Part shown: in pieces, positions 45,182 through 53,644 of the stretch | How the letters are laid out: every line of letters begins with the position of its first letter | Position numbering within the stretch: position 1 is the first letter of the stretch | From: an uncultured Sanguibacteroides sp. | Lineage (GTDB): Bacteria > Bacteroidota > Bacteroidia > Bacteroidales > Marinifilaceae | NCBI RefSeq assembly: GCF_900543425.1 | Contig: NZ_UQRQ01000005.1 | Coordinates: 62,001 to 126,000 of the forward strand | Direction: 5' to 3' | Length of the DNA stretch: 64,000 bases | Notes under the pieces: generated by a model | Told to the model about the DNA's origin: nothing | Database searches by the model: none | The model's input: only the letters and a program-made list of their open reading frames with translations | Program-made: the position numbers and the translations under genes

Positions 45182-46039
45182 TTAATCCATTTTTTGATCG
45201 ATTATCTTCAATAAGGAATTCATCTCACCCTTCCAATCCACATTCAAAGGATCTATGGGAATCACCTCCCCTCCGATCTCCGTCGCAATAGCACGGGCAT
45301 TAGCCTCATCAAACTGACTCTGGATAAAAACGACCCGGACTCCCTTTTCCCGGCTACGATCTATAATCATCTTCACGTGAACCGGATTAGGCTCCTTACC
45401 CTCATCCTCTATTGCGATTTGTTCCATTCCGTAATCCCGGGCAAAATAAGTTAAAGCCGGGTGGTAGATCAAAAATAATTTATGTCGTTTGGGCAAAATA
45501 ATCCGACGAGCTTCCCGATCGATACTATCTATCTCCTGCATAAAACGATCGCAATTTTCAGAAAAGAGACTCTTTTCCTCCGGGAACCTATCGATCAATA
45601 CATCCCGTATGGTTTGAGCCATCTGTTTGGCATAAGCCGGCGACATCCAAATATGCGGGTCCAGACTTTCCAGCTCCCCATGCCGATGCGTGGGAAGCTC
45701 CTTTTCCGGTAGCTCGATCGCATCTGCATGTTTTATCAATAAAATATCCTTTTTATCTTTCAATAAAGAATAGATATGGGTAAGTTCGAACGGCAAATAC
45801 CCGACAGCAAAATAAATAGAACTATTATTCAGCATTTTCAACTGCTCGGATGTTAAATCGCTGACGGCAGGATTAGCCCCGGGCGGAATCATTACGTTCA
45901 CTCGTACAAAGTCTCCCGCAATGCGCTCTACAAAATATTTCTGCGGCAATATGCTCACACTAACATTTTTAGATTTATCCCGCTTTGTTCCGCAAGCGAC
46001 AATACAAAACGCCAACACTATTCCCCAAATCCATTTCAT
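45182..46039 (-). CDS. znuA: Zinc/manganese-binding lipoprotein
   Basis: A 285-residue cluster A-1 metal-binding protein from the ATG at 46039; the open frame runs further but starts with TTG inside luxS. Lipobox IVAC places the lipid anchor near residue 15. PQKYFVERIAGDFVRVNVMIP (about 32-52) and PGANPAVSDLT form the first lobe, where the usual His ligand is replaced by Asn/Ala in this stretch; HRHGELESLDPHIWMSP supplies later His ligands, with YHPALTYFARDYG another. It begins one nt after the luxS stop (TAATATG). Role: periplasmic capture of Zn2+ or Mn2+ for ZnuBC. Confidence 0.88.
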   Translation of the reverse strand: MKWIWGIVLAFCIVACGTKRDKSKNVSVSILPQKYFVERIAGDFVRVNVMIPPGANPAVSDLTSEQLKMLNNSSIYFAVGYLPFELTHIYSLLKDKKDILLIKHADAIELPEKELPTHRHGELESLDPHIWMSPAYAKQMAQTIRDVLIDRFPEEKSLFSENCDRFMQEIDSIDREARRIILPKRHKLFLIYHPALTYFARDYGMEQIAIEDEGKEPNPVHVKMIIDRSREKGVRVVFIQSQFDEANARAIATEIGGEVIPIDPLNVDWKGEMNSLLKIIDQKMD

Positions 46040-46040
46040 A

Positions 46041-46520
46041 TTATTCCGGGTATACCGTATTTTTTTCTTCAATCACATCTAAGACCTCCGTCAAGTATCT
46101 GGCTGCTTCATATTTTGCCATAGGTAAATTATGTAACAGATAATTTCCACAATCCTTAGGTGCCGCTCCCGGAATCTCTCCTTCAAAATCCCGAATAAAA
46201 CGGAACGTTTCACGCATCAGCTCCACTATGTCTTGAGAATCCAAATCCCCTTTTACCAAGAAATAGTTTCCGGTACAACACCCCATCGGACCCCAGAAAA
46301 TAATTCTATCTTTCCATTGCGGATCATTTCTGAGGTAAGTTGCCGCCAAATGTTCAATGGTATGCAACTCTCCTTGCCCCAATACCGGTTCCCGGTTCGG
46401 CTCTTTCATTCGGATATCGAAAGTCGTAATCACCTCGTTTCCGACTACATCTTTTCGAGAAACATATATTCCCCTTAACAGGCGAATATGATCTATAGTA
46501 AAACTTGGTATCTTTTCCAT
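46041..46520 (-). CDS. luxS: S-ribosylhomocysteine lyase LuxS
   Basis: A 159-residue metalloenzyme that cleaves S-ribosylhomocysteine to homocysteine and DPD, the precursor of the AI-2 signal. Metal ligands are visible: HTIEH in GELHTIEHLAATYLR (about 52-66, HxxEH) and Cys in KDCGNYLLHNL near residue 124; catalytic Cys is in GPMGCCTGNY. It overlaps the MTAN stop by 1 nt (TAATG) and is followed one nt later by znuA. LuxS needs Zn2+ or Fe2+, and the neighbouring importer could supply the metal. Confidence 0.97.
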   Translation of the reverse strand: MEKIPSFTIDHIRLLRGIYVSRKDVVGNEVITTFDIRMKEPNREPVLGQGELHTIEHLAATYLRNDPQWKDRIIFWGPMGCCTGNYFLVKGDLDSQDIVELMRETFRFIRDFEGEIPGAAPKDCGNYLLHNLPMAKYEAARYLTEVLDVIEEKNTVYPE

Positions 46521-47239
46521 TATTTTTCAATTTTACATCCTTGCTTCATTTTCCCGACACGCGCAATCAACTCTTTCAGTATCAAAAAAGAGCGTTTGGG
46601 AGCTTCTTCCCAAAAATTCCGATATTGTCCGGAATGATTCTCTACTCCCGGAGTATCACTGATAATACGGTAACTTAAAAAAGGAATATCCATCAAATAA
46701 CAGACCTGAGCGATAGAACAGGATTCCATGTCCACGGCCAAACCCTCCGGAAATCTCTTTTTTATTTTAGCTAAAGCCGCCTGATCCGTAATAAACTGAT
46801 CCCCGCTACAAATCAACCCGCCATACACCTGTCCTTCGTGAGGAATATCCAACGCAATCCGGTAGAGTTCCCTATCCGAAATAAAGCGAGCCGGTAATCC
46901 TTGTATCTGCCCGTATTCATTTCCTTCTCCACACCAAACATCATGATACACCATCTGCTCTCCGACCACAATATCCATCACCCGGGCAAGCGGATCAATT
47001 CCTCCGGCTACCCCGGTATTGATAATGACATCCGGGGCATACTCCCGAATTAACAGAACCGTTCCTACGGCCGAACATACTTTACCGATTCCGGACTTGA
47101 CCAAAATAACCCGGCACCCCTCTACCTGTCCTTCCAAATAACATATTCCGCGATCCTCTCTCTCTTGCTTTTCCGTTAAAAGCGACTTGACCAGTTCGTA
47201 TTCCGAACTCATGGCCACAATGACTCCTATCGTCTTCAT
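46520..47239 (-). CDS. mtnN: MTA/SAH nucleosidase
   Basis: A 239-residue 5'-methylthioadenosine/S-adenosylhomocysteine nucleosidase from the ATG at 47239, one nt after the MBL stop (TAATATG). It makes S-ribosylhomocysteine, the substrate of the next gene luxS. N-terminal MKTIGVIVAMSSEYELV, the INTGVAGGIDPL nucleoside/phosphorylase signature (about 86-97) and the catalytic region GLAVDMESCSIAQVCYLMDI with Glu near residue 178, followed by RIISD, match MTAN. The long upstream open frame is non-coding. Confidence 0.94.
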   Translation of the reverse strand: MKTIGVIVAMSSEYELVKSLLTEKQEREDRGICYLEGQVEGCRVILVKSGIGKVCSAVGTVLLIREYAPDVIINTGVAGGIDPLARVMDIVVGEQMVYHDVWCGEGNEYGQIQGLPARFISDRELYRIALDIPHEGQVYGGLICSGDQFITDQAALAKIKKRFPEGLAVDMESCSIAQVCYLMDIPFLSYRIISDTPGVENHSGQYRNFWEEAPKRSFLILKELIARVGKMKQGCKIEK

Positions 47240-47240
47240 A

Positions 47241-47882
47241 TTACACCTGAAAAAAAGGGTTATACCTCTTTTCCGCTCCGATCGTGGTCTCTCTTCCATG
47301 TCCCGGAATAACCCGTACATCGTCGGGTAAAACAAACAATTTCGCACGGATTCCATCCAATAATTCCGCCATATCGCCACCCGGCAAATCTGCCCGTCCG
47401 ACACTTCCCTCAAACAATACATCTCCGGCAATCAACAATTTATCCTGTTCACTATAAAAGCAAACGCCACCGGGAGAATGGCCCGGTACATGAATTACAC
47501 GCAACTCCGAATGACCGAAACGTATTACCTGACCGTCTTTTAGTGGCTCTCCCAATGCTGGTGGAGGTGTGATTCCTCTCACGCCCAACATAGCCGCATA
47601 CTCTTCCGCATTCTCCACCCAAAAAGCATCTGCCGGATGAGCTTGTGCCGACAAATCGTATTCATCCAACATAAAACCGTTCCCGAAAATATGATCTATA
47701 TGTAAATGGGTATTCAACAACGCAACCGGTGTCAAATGACGATCCGCTATAAAATCCTTCACCCGTTGACGTTCCTCCTTCGAGAAACATCCGCAATCTA
47801 TCACCACGGCCTCTCCCGTTTCGTCATATAATATAACCGTGTTCTCCTGCCACGGATTATTTACAAATACCTTTATTTCCAT
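47241..47882 (-). CDS. Metallo-beta-lactamase fold hydrolase (glyoxalase II-like)
   Basis: A 213-residue MBL-fold hydrolase from the ATG at 47882. The zinc motif HLHIDHIFGNG (about 63-73, HxHxDH), VPGHSPGGVCFY with the next His, AGDVLF with Asp, and RVIPGHGRETTI with the final His are all present. Closest in style to glyoxalase II/YcbL-type thioester hydrolases; the substrate is unknown. It is the first gene of the run MBL-mtnN-luxS-znuACB and has an exact -7 box 22 nt upstream. Confidence 0.88.
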   Translation of the reverse strand: MEIKVFVNNPWQENTVILYDETGEAVVIDCGCFSKEERQRVKDFIADRHLTPVALLNTHLHIDHIFGNGFMLDEYDLSAQAHPADAFWVENAEEYAAMLGVRGITPPPALGEPLKDGQVIRFGHSELRVIHVPGHSPGGVCFYSEQDKLLIAGDVLFEGSVGRADLPGGDMAELLDGIRAKLFVLPDDVRVIPGHGRETTIGAEKRYNPFFQV

Positions 47883-47904
47883 CTTTCTCCATTTTATTAT
47901 TCTA

Positions 47905-47912
47905 CAAAGATA
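47905..47912 (-). promoter_or_regulatory. Candidate -7 box of the MBL-mtnN-luxS-znu operon
   Basis: Minus-strand TATCTTTG, exact TAnnTTTG, 22 nt before the MBL ATG. No clear TTTG at -33. Confidence 0.5.
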
Positions 47913-48031
47913 ATACGATTTGCGACTTAAAACGGACGATAATTCGATGAAAATCGAAAAATTATATAACAAAGAATCATCCCGCATCGCTTAAGCACAA
48001 CTAAGGACGATTCAAAGAAAAAATAAATTAT

Positions 48032-48496
48032 CTAATTAAATTTGAGTTCCTCCTCCATGATGACATCATCCGTAGGTTCTTCTGCCGAAAAATCAAATCG
48101 GCGCAAAACAATCGAGTCTCGTCCTAAACCGGTAGTATCAATCACATAAATCCGATTCCTCCAGTTATCTAAAGAACCGACTCGGGGGGAAGTCAACAAC
48201 CATTTTTCATCATAATACGAGATACTATCCAAAAAAGAGCGGGATTTGATTAATGTATCATTTAAATAATCTTCCCGCATATTGGTATAGCGAACAAAAG
48301 TACATTCTAAACCAAATGTATCCTTAAAACAGAACCAATAAGTAGTATGTTGTCTACAACTGTCATATTCCTCAACATATCGAATATTCACCGAATTTTT
48401 CCCGATCAAAACATACACCGGAATACTCCCTTCCTCTTTACTTTGCAGCAAAAGCAAAGGGGAAAAGAAAATAACCATTACAAATAACTTTATCAT
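48032..48496 (-). CDS. Unknown exported protein
   Basis: A 154-residue protein with an N-terminal hydrophobic signal (MIKLFVMVIFFSPLLLLQS). The mature part is rich in aromatic and acidic residues (YDSCRQHTTYWFCFKD) and looks beta-rich; no recognised domain. It lies 12 nt after another small unknown gene on the same strand, low in G+C compared with the neighbours, so the two could be a small acquired unit. I do not assign a function. Confidence 0.6.
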   Translation of the reverse strand: MIKLFVMVIFFSPLLLLQSKEEGSIPVYVLIGKNSVNIRYVEEYDSCRQHTTYWFCFKDTFGLECTFVRYTNMREDYLNDTLIKSRSFLDSISYYDEKWLLTSPRVGSLDNWRNRIYVIDTTGLGRDSIVLRRFDFSAEEPTDDVIMEEELKFN

Positions 48497-48508
48497 ACTA
48501 TTTTTACT

Positions 48509-48733
48509 TTACTCTTTACACCATCCACTTATCAACAAATAATTATATTTATTATACATCTTTCTATATCTATCAATCAATTCCGAATCGATATAATCGT
48601 TATATATTACAGGAGGAATTCCATTTATAGCCACTCCCATATAAAGATCTTTGCGTTCCTCTTCCGTAACATCACTTAAATAAGCCCAAAATTTATCATA
48701 TTCATGATCTTTATGGGCAAGTTCCAATACCAT
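48509..48733 (-). CDS. Small unknown protein, possibly frameshifted
   Basis: A 74-residue soluble protein from the ATG at 48733 (frame extends to a TTG at 48754 and further). Charged and tyrosine-rich (AHKDHEYDKFWAYLSDV; RYRKMYNKYNYLLISGW). No recognised domain. The ATG is 6 nt after an exact TATATTTG box. Alternatively the true start is at 48821, where a signal-peptide-like MKITRVIFFLFLS is read in another frame and one base deleted near 48786 would fuse it to this frame. Weak conclusion either way. Confidence 0.45.
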   Translation of the reverse strand: MVLELAHKDHEYDKFWAYLSDVTEEERKDLYMGVAINGIPPVIYNDYIDSELIDRYRKMYNKYNYLLISGWCKE

Positions 48734-48739
48734 ATGATC

Positions 48740-48770
48740 CAAATATACACACAAGAATTTACATGCACAA
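48740..48770 (-). promoter_or_regulatory. Promoter of the 48.5 kb small gene
   Basis: Minus strand: TTG (48770-48768), 20-nt spacer, TATATTTG (48747-48740), then 6 nt to an ATG at 48733. The spacing fits the Bacteroidetes consensus and implies an almost leaderless mRNA. Confidence 0.5.
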
Positions 48771-48821
48771 TTATTAACTATAACTTAAAAATAAAAAGAA
48801 TATTACACGTGTTATTTTCAT

Positions 48822-48867
48822 AAAAAATCCTCCCCGGTCTGTTATTGCAAACCAGGGAGGATTTTTT
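48822..48867 (-). terminator. Terminator of the YitT gene
   Basis: AAAAAATCCTCCC...GGGAGGATTTTTT stem with a long loop, 17 nt after the YitT stop on the minus strand, ending in six T. Confidence 0.85.
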
Positions 48868-48883
48868 GAAATCATTTTCGGTA

Positions 48884-49753
48884 TTAAGGTCTTAACGTGT
48901 CGAATCCTTTACCGTAAACGCCCATAACCGTATTCATGGTTAGAAAAGCATCCGGATCGACCTGTTTGGTCACCCGCATAATATTTTGCATTTCGTTTTT
49001 ACGGACCACAACTACCAGCATTTTCCGGGCCGATCCCGTGTACCATCCCAAACAATCCAAAACGGTTACCCCTCGTTTCAGATCATGGGTAATAGAGTTA
49101 GCCACCTCCTCGTATTTATCCGAAAAAATAAGGAATTGCACGGATTGCATCTGCCCGGTAAATACCATATCGATGGTATAGGAGACCACTCCCATGACCA
49201 CATAACCGTATATGATATCCTGGAAACTACCCTCGATAAAATAGCTGCAACCGATGATTACCACATCGATATACATGATGATCTTACCCGGACTGATATT
49301 CCGGTATTTATTGATGATCATGGCTATGATATCCGTTCCGGCCGTACTTCCCCCGTTAACCAAAGAAATCCCGATCCCAGCACCACACATGATACCGGAG
49401 ATAATGGCACACATGAAACGGTCTTCCAAGAGAGGTTCCCGGATATAACTCTGCAGTATTCCCAACAAAAAGGAACTCATGAATATCGCGTAGATCGTCT
49501 TAATCCCAAACTTGGGACCCAATATCTTCATGGCAATAGCCACCAGAAGGAAATTAATAACGAAGTAGCTGACACCGATAGGAATCACCTCATTCGATAA
49601 AAAATAAATAATCGTAGCTATACCCGTCACCCCACCTCCGACAATCTTTTGAGGAGCTAAAAAGGCAGTCACGGCAAAAGCATACATCATCAAACCTATC
49701 GTAATCAATACATACGCCCTGACTTCCGATAAAACTTTCTTTTTCGACAACAT
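48884..49753 (-). CDS. YitT family membrane protein
   Basis: A 289-residue protein with about five membrane helices (YitT/DUF161: APQKIVGGGVTGIATIIYFL, GISLVNGGSTAGTDIIAMII) and a C-terminal cytoplasmic DUF2179 domain of about 80 residues (GVTVLDCLGWYTGSARKML). The family is widespread and its transport substrate is not established. Terminator follows. The gap to GlnRS contains a long inverted repeat (49779-49822). Confidence 0.85.
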   Translation of the reverse strand: MLSKKKVLSEVRAYVLITIGLMMYAFAVTAFLAPQKIVGGGVTGIATIIYFLSNEVIPIGVSYFVINFLLVAIAMKILGPKFGIKTIYAIFMSSFLLGILQSYIREPLLEDRFMCAIISGIMCGAGIGISLVNGGSTAGTDIIAMIINKYRNISPGKIIMYIDVVIIGCSYFIEGSFQDIIYGYVVMGVVSYTIDMVFTGQMQSVQFLIFSDKYEEVANSITHDLKRGVTVLDCLGWYTGSARKMLVVVVRKNEMQNIMRVTKQVDPDAFLTMNTVMGVYGKGFDTLRP

Positions 49754-49778
49754 TTAGTTTTAATTTTAAAGTACAAAT

Positions 49779-49822
49779 TACGATTTACAATCACCGAAAA
49801 AACATCGGCATTGTAAATCGTA
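49779..49822. repeat. Long inverted repeat between YitT and GlnRS genes
   Basis: TACGATTTACAAT (49779-49791) and ATTGTAAATCGTA (49810-49822) form a perfect 13-bp stem; CCGA/TCGG inside extends it by four more pairs. No T run follows either side, so it looks less like a simple terminator than an mRNA hairpin or processing site. Confidence 0.6.
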
Positions 49823-49843
49823 CAATTCATTATTATCAAGTAA

Positions 49844-51550
49844 TTAACTATTCTGTTTTGCCCAGGTATCTTTTAATCCCACGGTGCGGTTAAACACCAA
49901 TTGTCCCGGCCGGGAATCCTTGTCCACACAAAAATACCCCAATCGCTGGAACTGAAAACGATCCCCTTCCTTTACCTCTTTCAAGCTCGGTTCCAATTTA
50001 CAACGGGTAAGAACCTTTAAAGAGTTTTCATTCAAAAATTCTTTAAAATCGATATCTTTATGTCCGGCAGGATCCGGATCTTTGAACAAACGATCGTACA
50101 AGCGCACTTCCGCATCAATGGCATCCGTCGCGGAAACCCAATGCAAGGTCCCCTTCACTTTCCGGTTGCTATTGATCCCGCTGCCACTCCGCGTATCCGG
50201 ATCATACGTACAATGAACGGTCGTTATATTACCCTCCGCATCTTTCTCTACGCTTTCACATTTCACGATATAAGCCCCCTTCAAACGAACCTCGTTTCCG
50301 ATCGTCATCCGGAAAAACTTCTTCGGAGCATCCTCCATAAAATCATCCCGCTCGATATAAAGCTCACCGGAGAAAGGAACAGCCCGTGTTCCAGCACTTT
50401 CGTCTTCCGGATTATTTTCGATCTCCACGTATTCGGTTTGTCCTTGAGGATAATTATCGATAACCACTTTTACCGGGTCCAATACGGCCATTACACGCGG
50501 AGCCACCTTATTCAAATGTTCCCGTATACAAAATTCCAGCAAGGCCATATCCACAACAATTTCCCGACGAGCAACACCGACCTTTTCTGCAAAATTACGA
50601 ATGGATTCGGGAGTGTAACCCGCCCGACGTAAACCGGAAATTGTCGGCATCCGGGGATCGTCCCATCCGGCAACGATTCCCTTTTGTACCAACTCTAACA
50701 GACGACGTTTACTCATTACCGTATAACTTAAATTACGACGGGCAAATTCGATCTGCCGAGGGCGGTCTACGGTATCGATCAACTGATCCAAAAACCAATT
50801 GTATAATGGTCTATGCACTTCAAATTCCAAGGTACATATGGAATGAGTGATTCCTTCCAGATAATCGCTTTGCCCGTGAGTAAAATCATACATAGGATAA
50901 ATACACCACCGGTCTCCGGTACGATGATGAGCCACATGCATAATACGATACATGATCGGATCACGCATCAGCATATTAGAAGAAGCCATATCTATTTTAG
51001 CCCGTAACACTCTCTCTCCGGCCTGAAATTCCCCGCTTTTCATTCTCCGGAATAAATCCAAATTTTCTTCCGGTGTCCGGTCCCGGTAAGGACTATTAAC
51101 TCCCGATTCGGTAGGTGTCATCCGCTGAGCACTAATCACTTCTGCCGGTTGATCATCCACGTAAGCTTTTCCCTCCATAATCATCTTTTCCGCCCAATCA
51201 TACAATTGTTGGAAATAATCAGAAGCGTAATGAGGCTCTCCTTCCCATTGAAATCCCAACCACCGGATATCCCCCAATATCGAATCGATATACTCCACAT
51301 CTTCCTTCGACGGATTGGTATCATCGAAACGCAAATTACATTTCCCGTTGTATTTTGCAGCCAAACCGAAGTTCAAGCAAATCGACGTTGCATGGCCGAT
51401 ATGCAAATAACCGTTAGGTTCCGGCGGGAAACGCGTATGTACCCGTCCTCCGTTCTTGCCCTCTGCCAACTCCTCTTCTATGATCTGTTCTATGAAATTC
51501 AATGATTTCACTTCATTCTCTTCTTCTGATACGAGATGATTCTTATCCAT
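49844..51550 (-). CDS. glnS: Glutaminyl-tRNA synthetase
   Basis: A class I aminoacyl-tRNA synthetase of 568 residues from the ATG at 51550; a second ATG at 51568 is too near the -7 box to be translated comfortably. HIGH-type motif [13 protein letters not shown] at about 48-60 and the KMSKS equivalent [11 protein letters not shown] at about 263 are present. Anticodon-binding beta-barrels form the C-terminus ([37 protein letters not shown]). Shares a 78-nt divergent promoter region with the Porin_10 gene. Confidence 0.96.
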   Translation of the reverse strand: MDKNHLVSEEENEVKSLNFIEQIIEEELAEGKNGGRVHTRFPPEPNGYLHIGHATSICLNFGLAAKYNGKCNLRFDDTNPSKEDVEYIDSILGDIRWLGFQWEGEPHYASDYFQQLYDWAEKMIMEGKAYVDDQPAEVISAQRMTPTESGVNSPYRDRTPEENLDLFRRMKSGEFQAGERVLRAKIDMASSNMLMRDPIMYRIMHVAHHRTGDRWCIYPMYDFTHGQSDYLEGITHSICTLEFEVHRPLYNWFLDQLIDTVDRPRQIEFARRNLSYTVMSKRRLLELVQKGIVAGWDDPRMPTISGLRRAGYTPESIRNFAEKVGVARREIVVDMALLEFCIREHLNKVAPRVMAVLDPVKVVIDNYPQGQTEYVEIENNPEDESAGTRAVPFSGELYIERDDFMEDAPKKFFRMTIGNEVRLKGAYIVKCESVEKDAEGNITTVHCTYDPDTRSGSGINSNRKVKGTLHWVSATDAIDAEVRLYDRLFKDPDPAGHKDIDFKEFLNENSLKVLTRCKLEPSLKEVKEGDRFQFQRLGYFCVDKDSRPGQLVFNRTVGLKDTWAKQNS

Positions 51551-51576
51551 ACTAAAATTATTTAACATACGAGTCG

Positions 51577-51584
51577 CAAAGGTA
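51577..51584 (-). promoter_or_regulatory. Candidate -7 box of glnS
   Basis: Minus-strand TACCTTTG, exact TAnnTTTG, 26 nt before the chosen glnS ATG. Confidence 0.5.
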
Positions 51585-51614
51585 ATTAATTTATGAGAGT
51601 TTTAAAAGTTTCTG

Positions 51615-51622
51615 TATATTTG
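51615..51622 (+). promoter_or_regulatory. -7 box abutting the Porin_10 start codon
   Basis: TATATTTG, exact TAnnTTTG, ends 6 nt before the ATG at 51629. This would give an mRNA with only a couple of leader nucleotides. No clear -33. Confidence 0.45.
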
Positions 51623-51628
51623 CAGGCC

Positions 51629-53608
51629 ATGAAAAAATTATTTTACATCATCATATTTTGTCTAAGCTCTATCATGTCGTTGGCTCAGAGCGATTACGAC
51701 TACGGCAACGAGGATGAAAGAGATCCCCGGGACAGGAGAATGGAACAAGATTCCGTAGAAAAGCCTAATGTCAAACATTACCGTATGACGTGGAAATGGA
51801 TGCATAACGGTGTTTATAAAAAAATAATTCCTCTGGATACCCTCACGGATGGAGTCCAAAACTTCAATCCTATATTCAAACAAAGTGTCTCCAATACCTA
51901 CCTGGGTAATTTACCTTCGGCTTACGAATCCAATATTTTTATCAACCGGATCGAAAGCGAGGATTTTTTCCCGTTGAACCGGGTAAGAGCTTACATTTTT
52001 AAACCGGAAGACGCCTTGGAGTACAATACGACAACTCCTTTTACTCAGCTCAATTACTTTAACGGCGGAGGCCGTACCAAATCGGAAGACCTTCTGGATG
52101 TATGGCACGTCCAAAATATTCGTCCTTATTGGAGTGCCGGATTCCGCTACAATATCATATCGGGACTTGGAGCTTACTCTTACCAAAAATCCAAAACCTA
52201 TAATCTCTCGTTCTTTTCTTCTTACGAACTAAAACGGGTAGCCATATCTTTTTTCATCAACCAGAATGTCGGCCATTATACCGAGAACGGAGGAATTCAG
52301 GATCTCTACTTTTTACGGGACACGACCTTGGATTCACAATTGATCCCGACGAATCTTGTCAGCGAACCTCGAAATAATTTTTACAATTTCAATCTTTATG
52401 CTTTAGGCCAATACAATATCGGAAAGGGAAAAGAAATCATTATCCAACGGGACTCCGCCCGTACGGACACCACAATTGTCTACCCGATGAAAGCGGTGCT
52501 ATCTTTTAATGTTCAAGATAATCAATACAAATTTAAAGAGAAATCCGTAGAAACGTCTTTTTTCCCGAACACCTACATAGACAGCATGTCCAATGCGGAC
52601 ATAGTCAATAATAAACGGTTTGAAATTACCACTAAACTCATCGTGAACGAACACCCCAAATATAAATATTTGCCAGGTATATATGCCGGACTTAATTTCA
52701 AATACCTGGATTATCACCAACGAATCAACATAGATCAGGACACGACAACAACCGATTTCGGAAGCAGTAAATACACGGGAACTTATTTGACAGCCGGAAC
52801 TTTTAATGTAGACACAAACTCTCTGTTCAATTTCGATATATGGGCAGCCTACTGTTTATTCGGAGACTATAATATGGATTATAGCCTACAAGGAGAGATC
52901 ACACAATACCTGAACCGGGGAAAAAATTCGTCGGTAACGGTTAATGCTTCATTAGAAAACAAAACCCCCAATCCCTTTTATGAACTTTACATGGGAAATC
53001 ATAACGTCTGGAAAAATAACTTCGGAAAAATTCATTCCTACCGACTGCAAGGAAAATATAATAATATTCGGCGCCGCACGGAAATAGGAATCGCTTTAAA
53101 CAATACCAAAGGTTACATCTACTTGGATACAGCAGCCATGCCCCGGCAATACGACGGGAACTTAATGGTATTCACGGCTTGGGTAAAACAAAATTTCAAG
53201 TTAGGCAATTTCTATTTTGATCAAAAGGTCTATTATCAGGTCAGCAACAAAGAAGAGATACTTGCACTCCCTCAGATTTCCCTATACTCCCACAACTATT
53301 ATCAAAACCGTTTATTTAAACGGGTATTGGGTTTACAATTCGGTATTGATATTTTTTACACGACCAAATTCTATGCAGATGCCTATATGCCCTCCATCAT
53401 GCAATTTTACAACCAAAGGAAAGAGAAAATCGGTAATTACCCCAAGATGGACGTATTCCTCACGTTAAATATAAAGCGGGCGGATATCTTTGTCAAATAC
53501 GATCATTTCAATGAATTCTTCGGCAACCGGAACTACCTTTCAGCTGCCAATTACGCAATCGGTCCGGCTACAGTAAAATTCGGTTTGAGGTGGAATTTCT
53601 TTGACTAA
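51629..53608 (+). CDS. Porin_10-type outer-membrane protein
   Basis: A 659-residue exported protein from ATG 51629 (the frame runs 12 codons further up through the promoter, unlikely). Signal peptide MKKLFYIIIFCLSSIMSLAQ, an acidic linker rich in Asp/Glu/Arg, then a barrel-like series of aromatic strands (YWSAGFRYNIISGLGAYSYQ; FGLRWNFFD at the end with C-terminal aromatic). This matches the putative porin Porin_10 family of Bacteroidetes. Transport role is inferred from family. Confidence 0.78.
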   Translation: MKKLFYIIIFCLSSIMSLAQSDYDYGNEDERDPRDRRMEQDSVEKPNVKHYRMTWKWMHNGVYKKIIPLDTLTDGVQNFNPIFKQSVSNTYLGNLPSAYESNIFINRIESEDFFPLNRVRAYIFKPEDALEYNTTTPFTQLNYFNGGGRTKSEDLLDVWHVQNIRPYWSAGFRYNIISGLGAYSYQKSKTYNLSFFSSYELKRVAISFFINQNVGHYTENGGIQDLYFLRDTTLDSQLIPTNLVSEPRNNFYNFNLYALGQYNIGKGKEIIIQRDSARTDTTIVYPMKAVLSFNVQDNQYKFKEKSVETSFFPNTYIDSMSNADIVNNKRFEITTKLIVNEHPKYKYLPGIYAGLNFKYLDYHQRINIDQDTTTTDFGSSKYTGTYLTAGTFNVDTNSLFNFDIWAAYCLFGDYNMDYSLQGEITQYLNRGKNSSVTVNASLENKTPNPFYELYMGNHNVWKNNFGKIHSYRLQGKYNNIRRRTEIGIALNNTKGYIYLDTAAMPRQYDGNLMVFTAWVKQNFKLGNFYFDQKVYYQVSNKEEILALPQISLYSHNYYQNRLFKRVLGLQFGIDIFYTTKFYADAYMPSIMQFYNQRKEKIGNYPKMDVFLTLNIKRADIFVKYDHFNEFFGNRNYLSAANYAIGPATVKFGLRWNFFD

Positions 53609-53640
53609 TTTGATAATTTACAGATCATTTCCTATATTTG
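53609..53640 (+). promoter_or_regulatory. Promoter of the MltF-like gene, abutting its start
   Basis: TTTG (53609-53612), 20-nt spacer, TATATTTG (53633-53640), then TTGT and the ATG at 53645. Perfect match to TTTG-N20-TAnnTTTG, with the start codon only 4 nt from the -7 box. Confidence 0.65.
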
Positions 53641-53644
53641 TTGT

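Noticed and set aside
47240..47431. Extended N-terminus of MTAN over the MBL coding end
   Set aside because: The first 64 residues are not MTAN-like, while the MKTIGVIVAM start matches the family and the TAATATG junction.
48509..48733. Toxin-antitoxin pair with the gene at 48032
   Set aside because: Adjacent small genes, but one is exported and neither shows toxin or antitoxin motifs.
48986..49600. 204-codon plus-strand frame antisense to the YitT gene
   Set aside because: Shadow of a well-supported membrane-protein gene.
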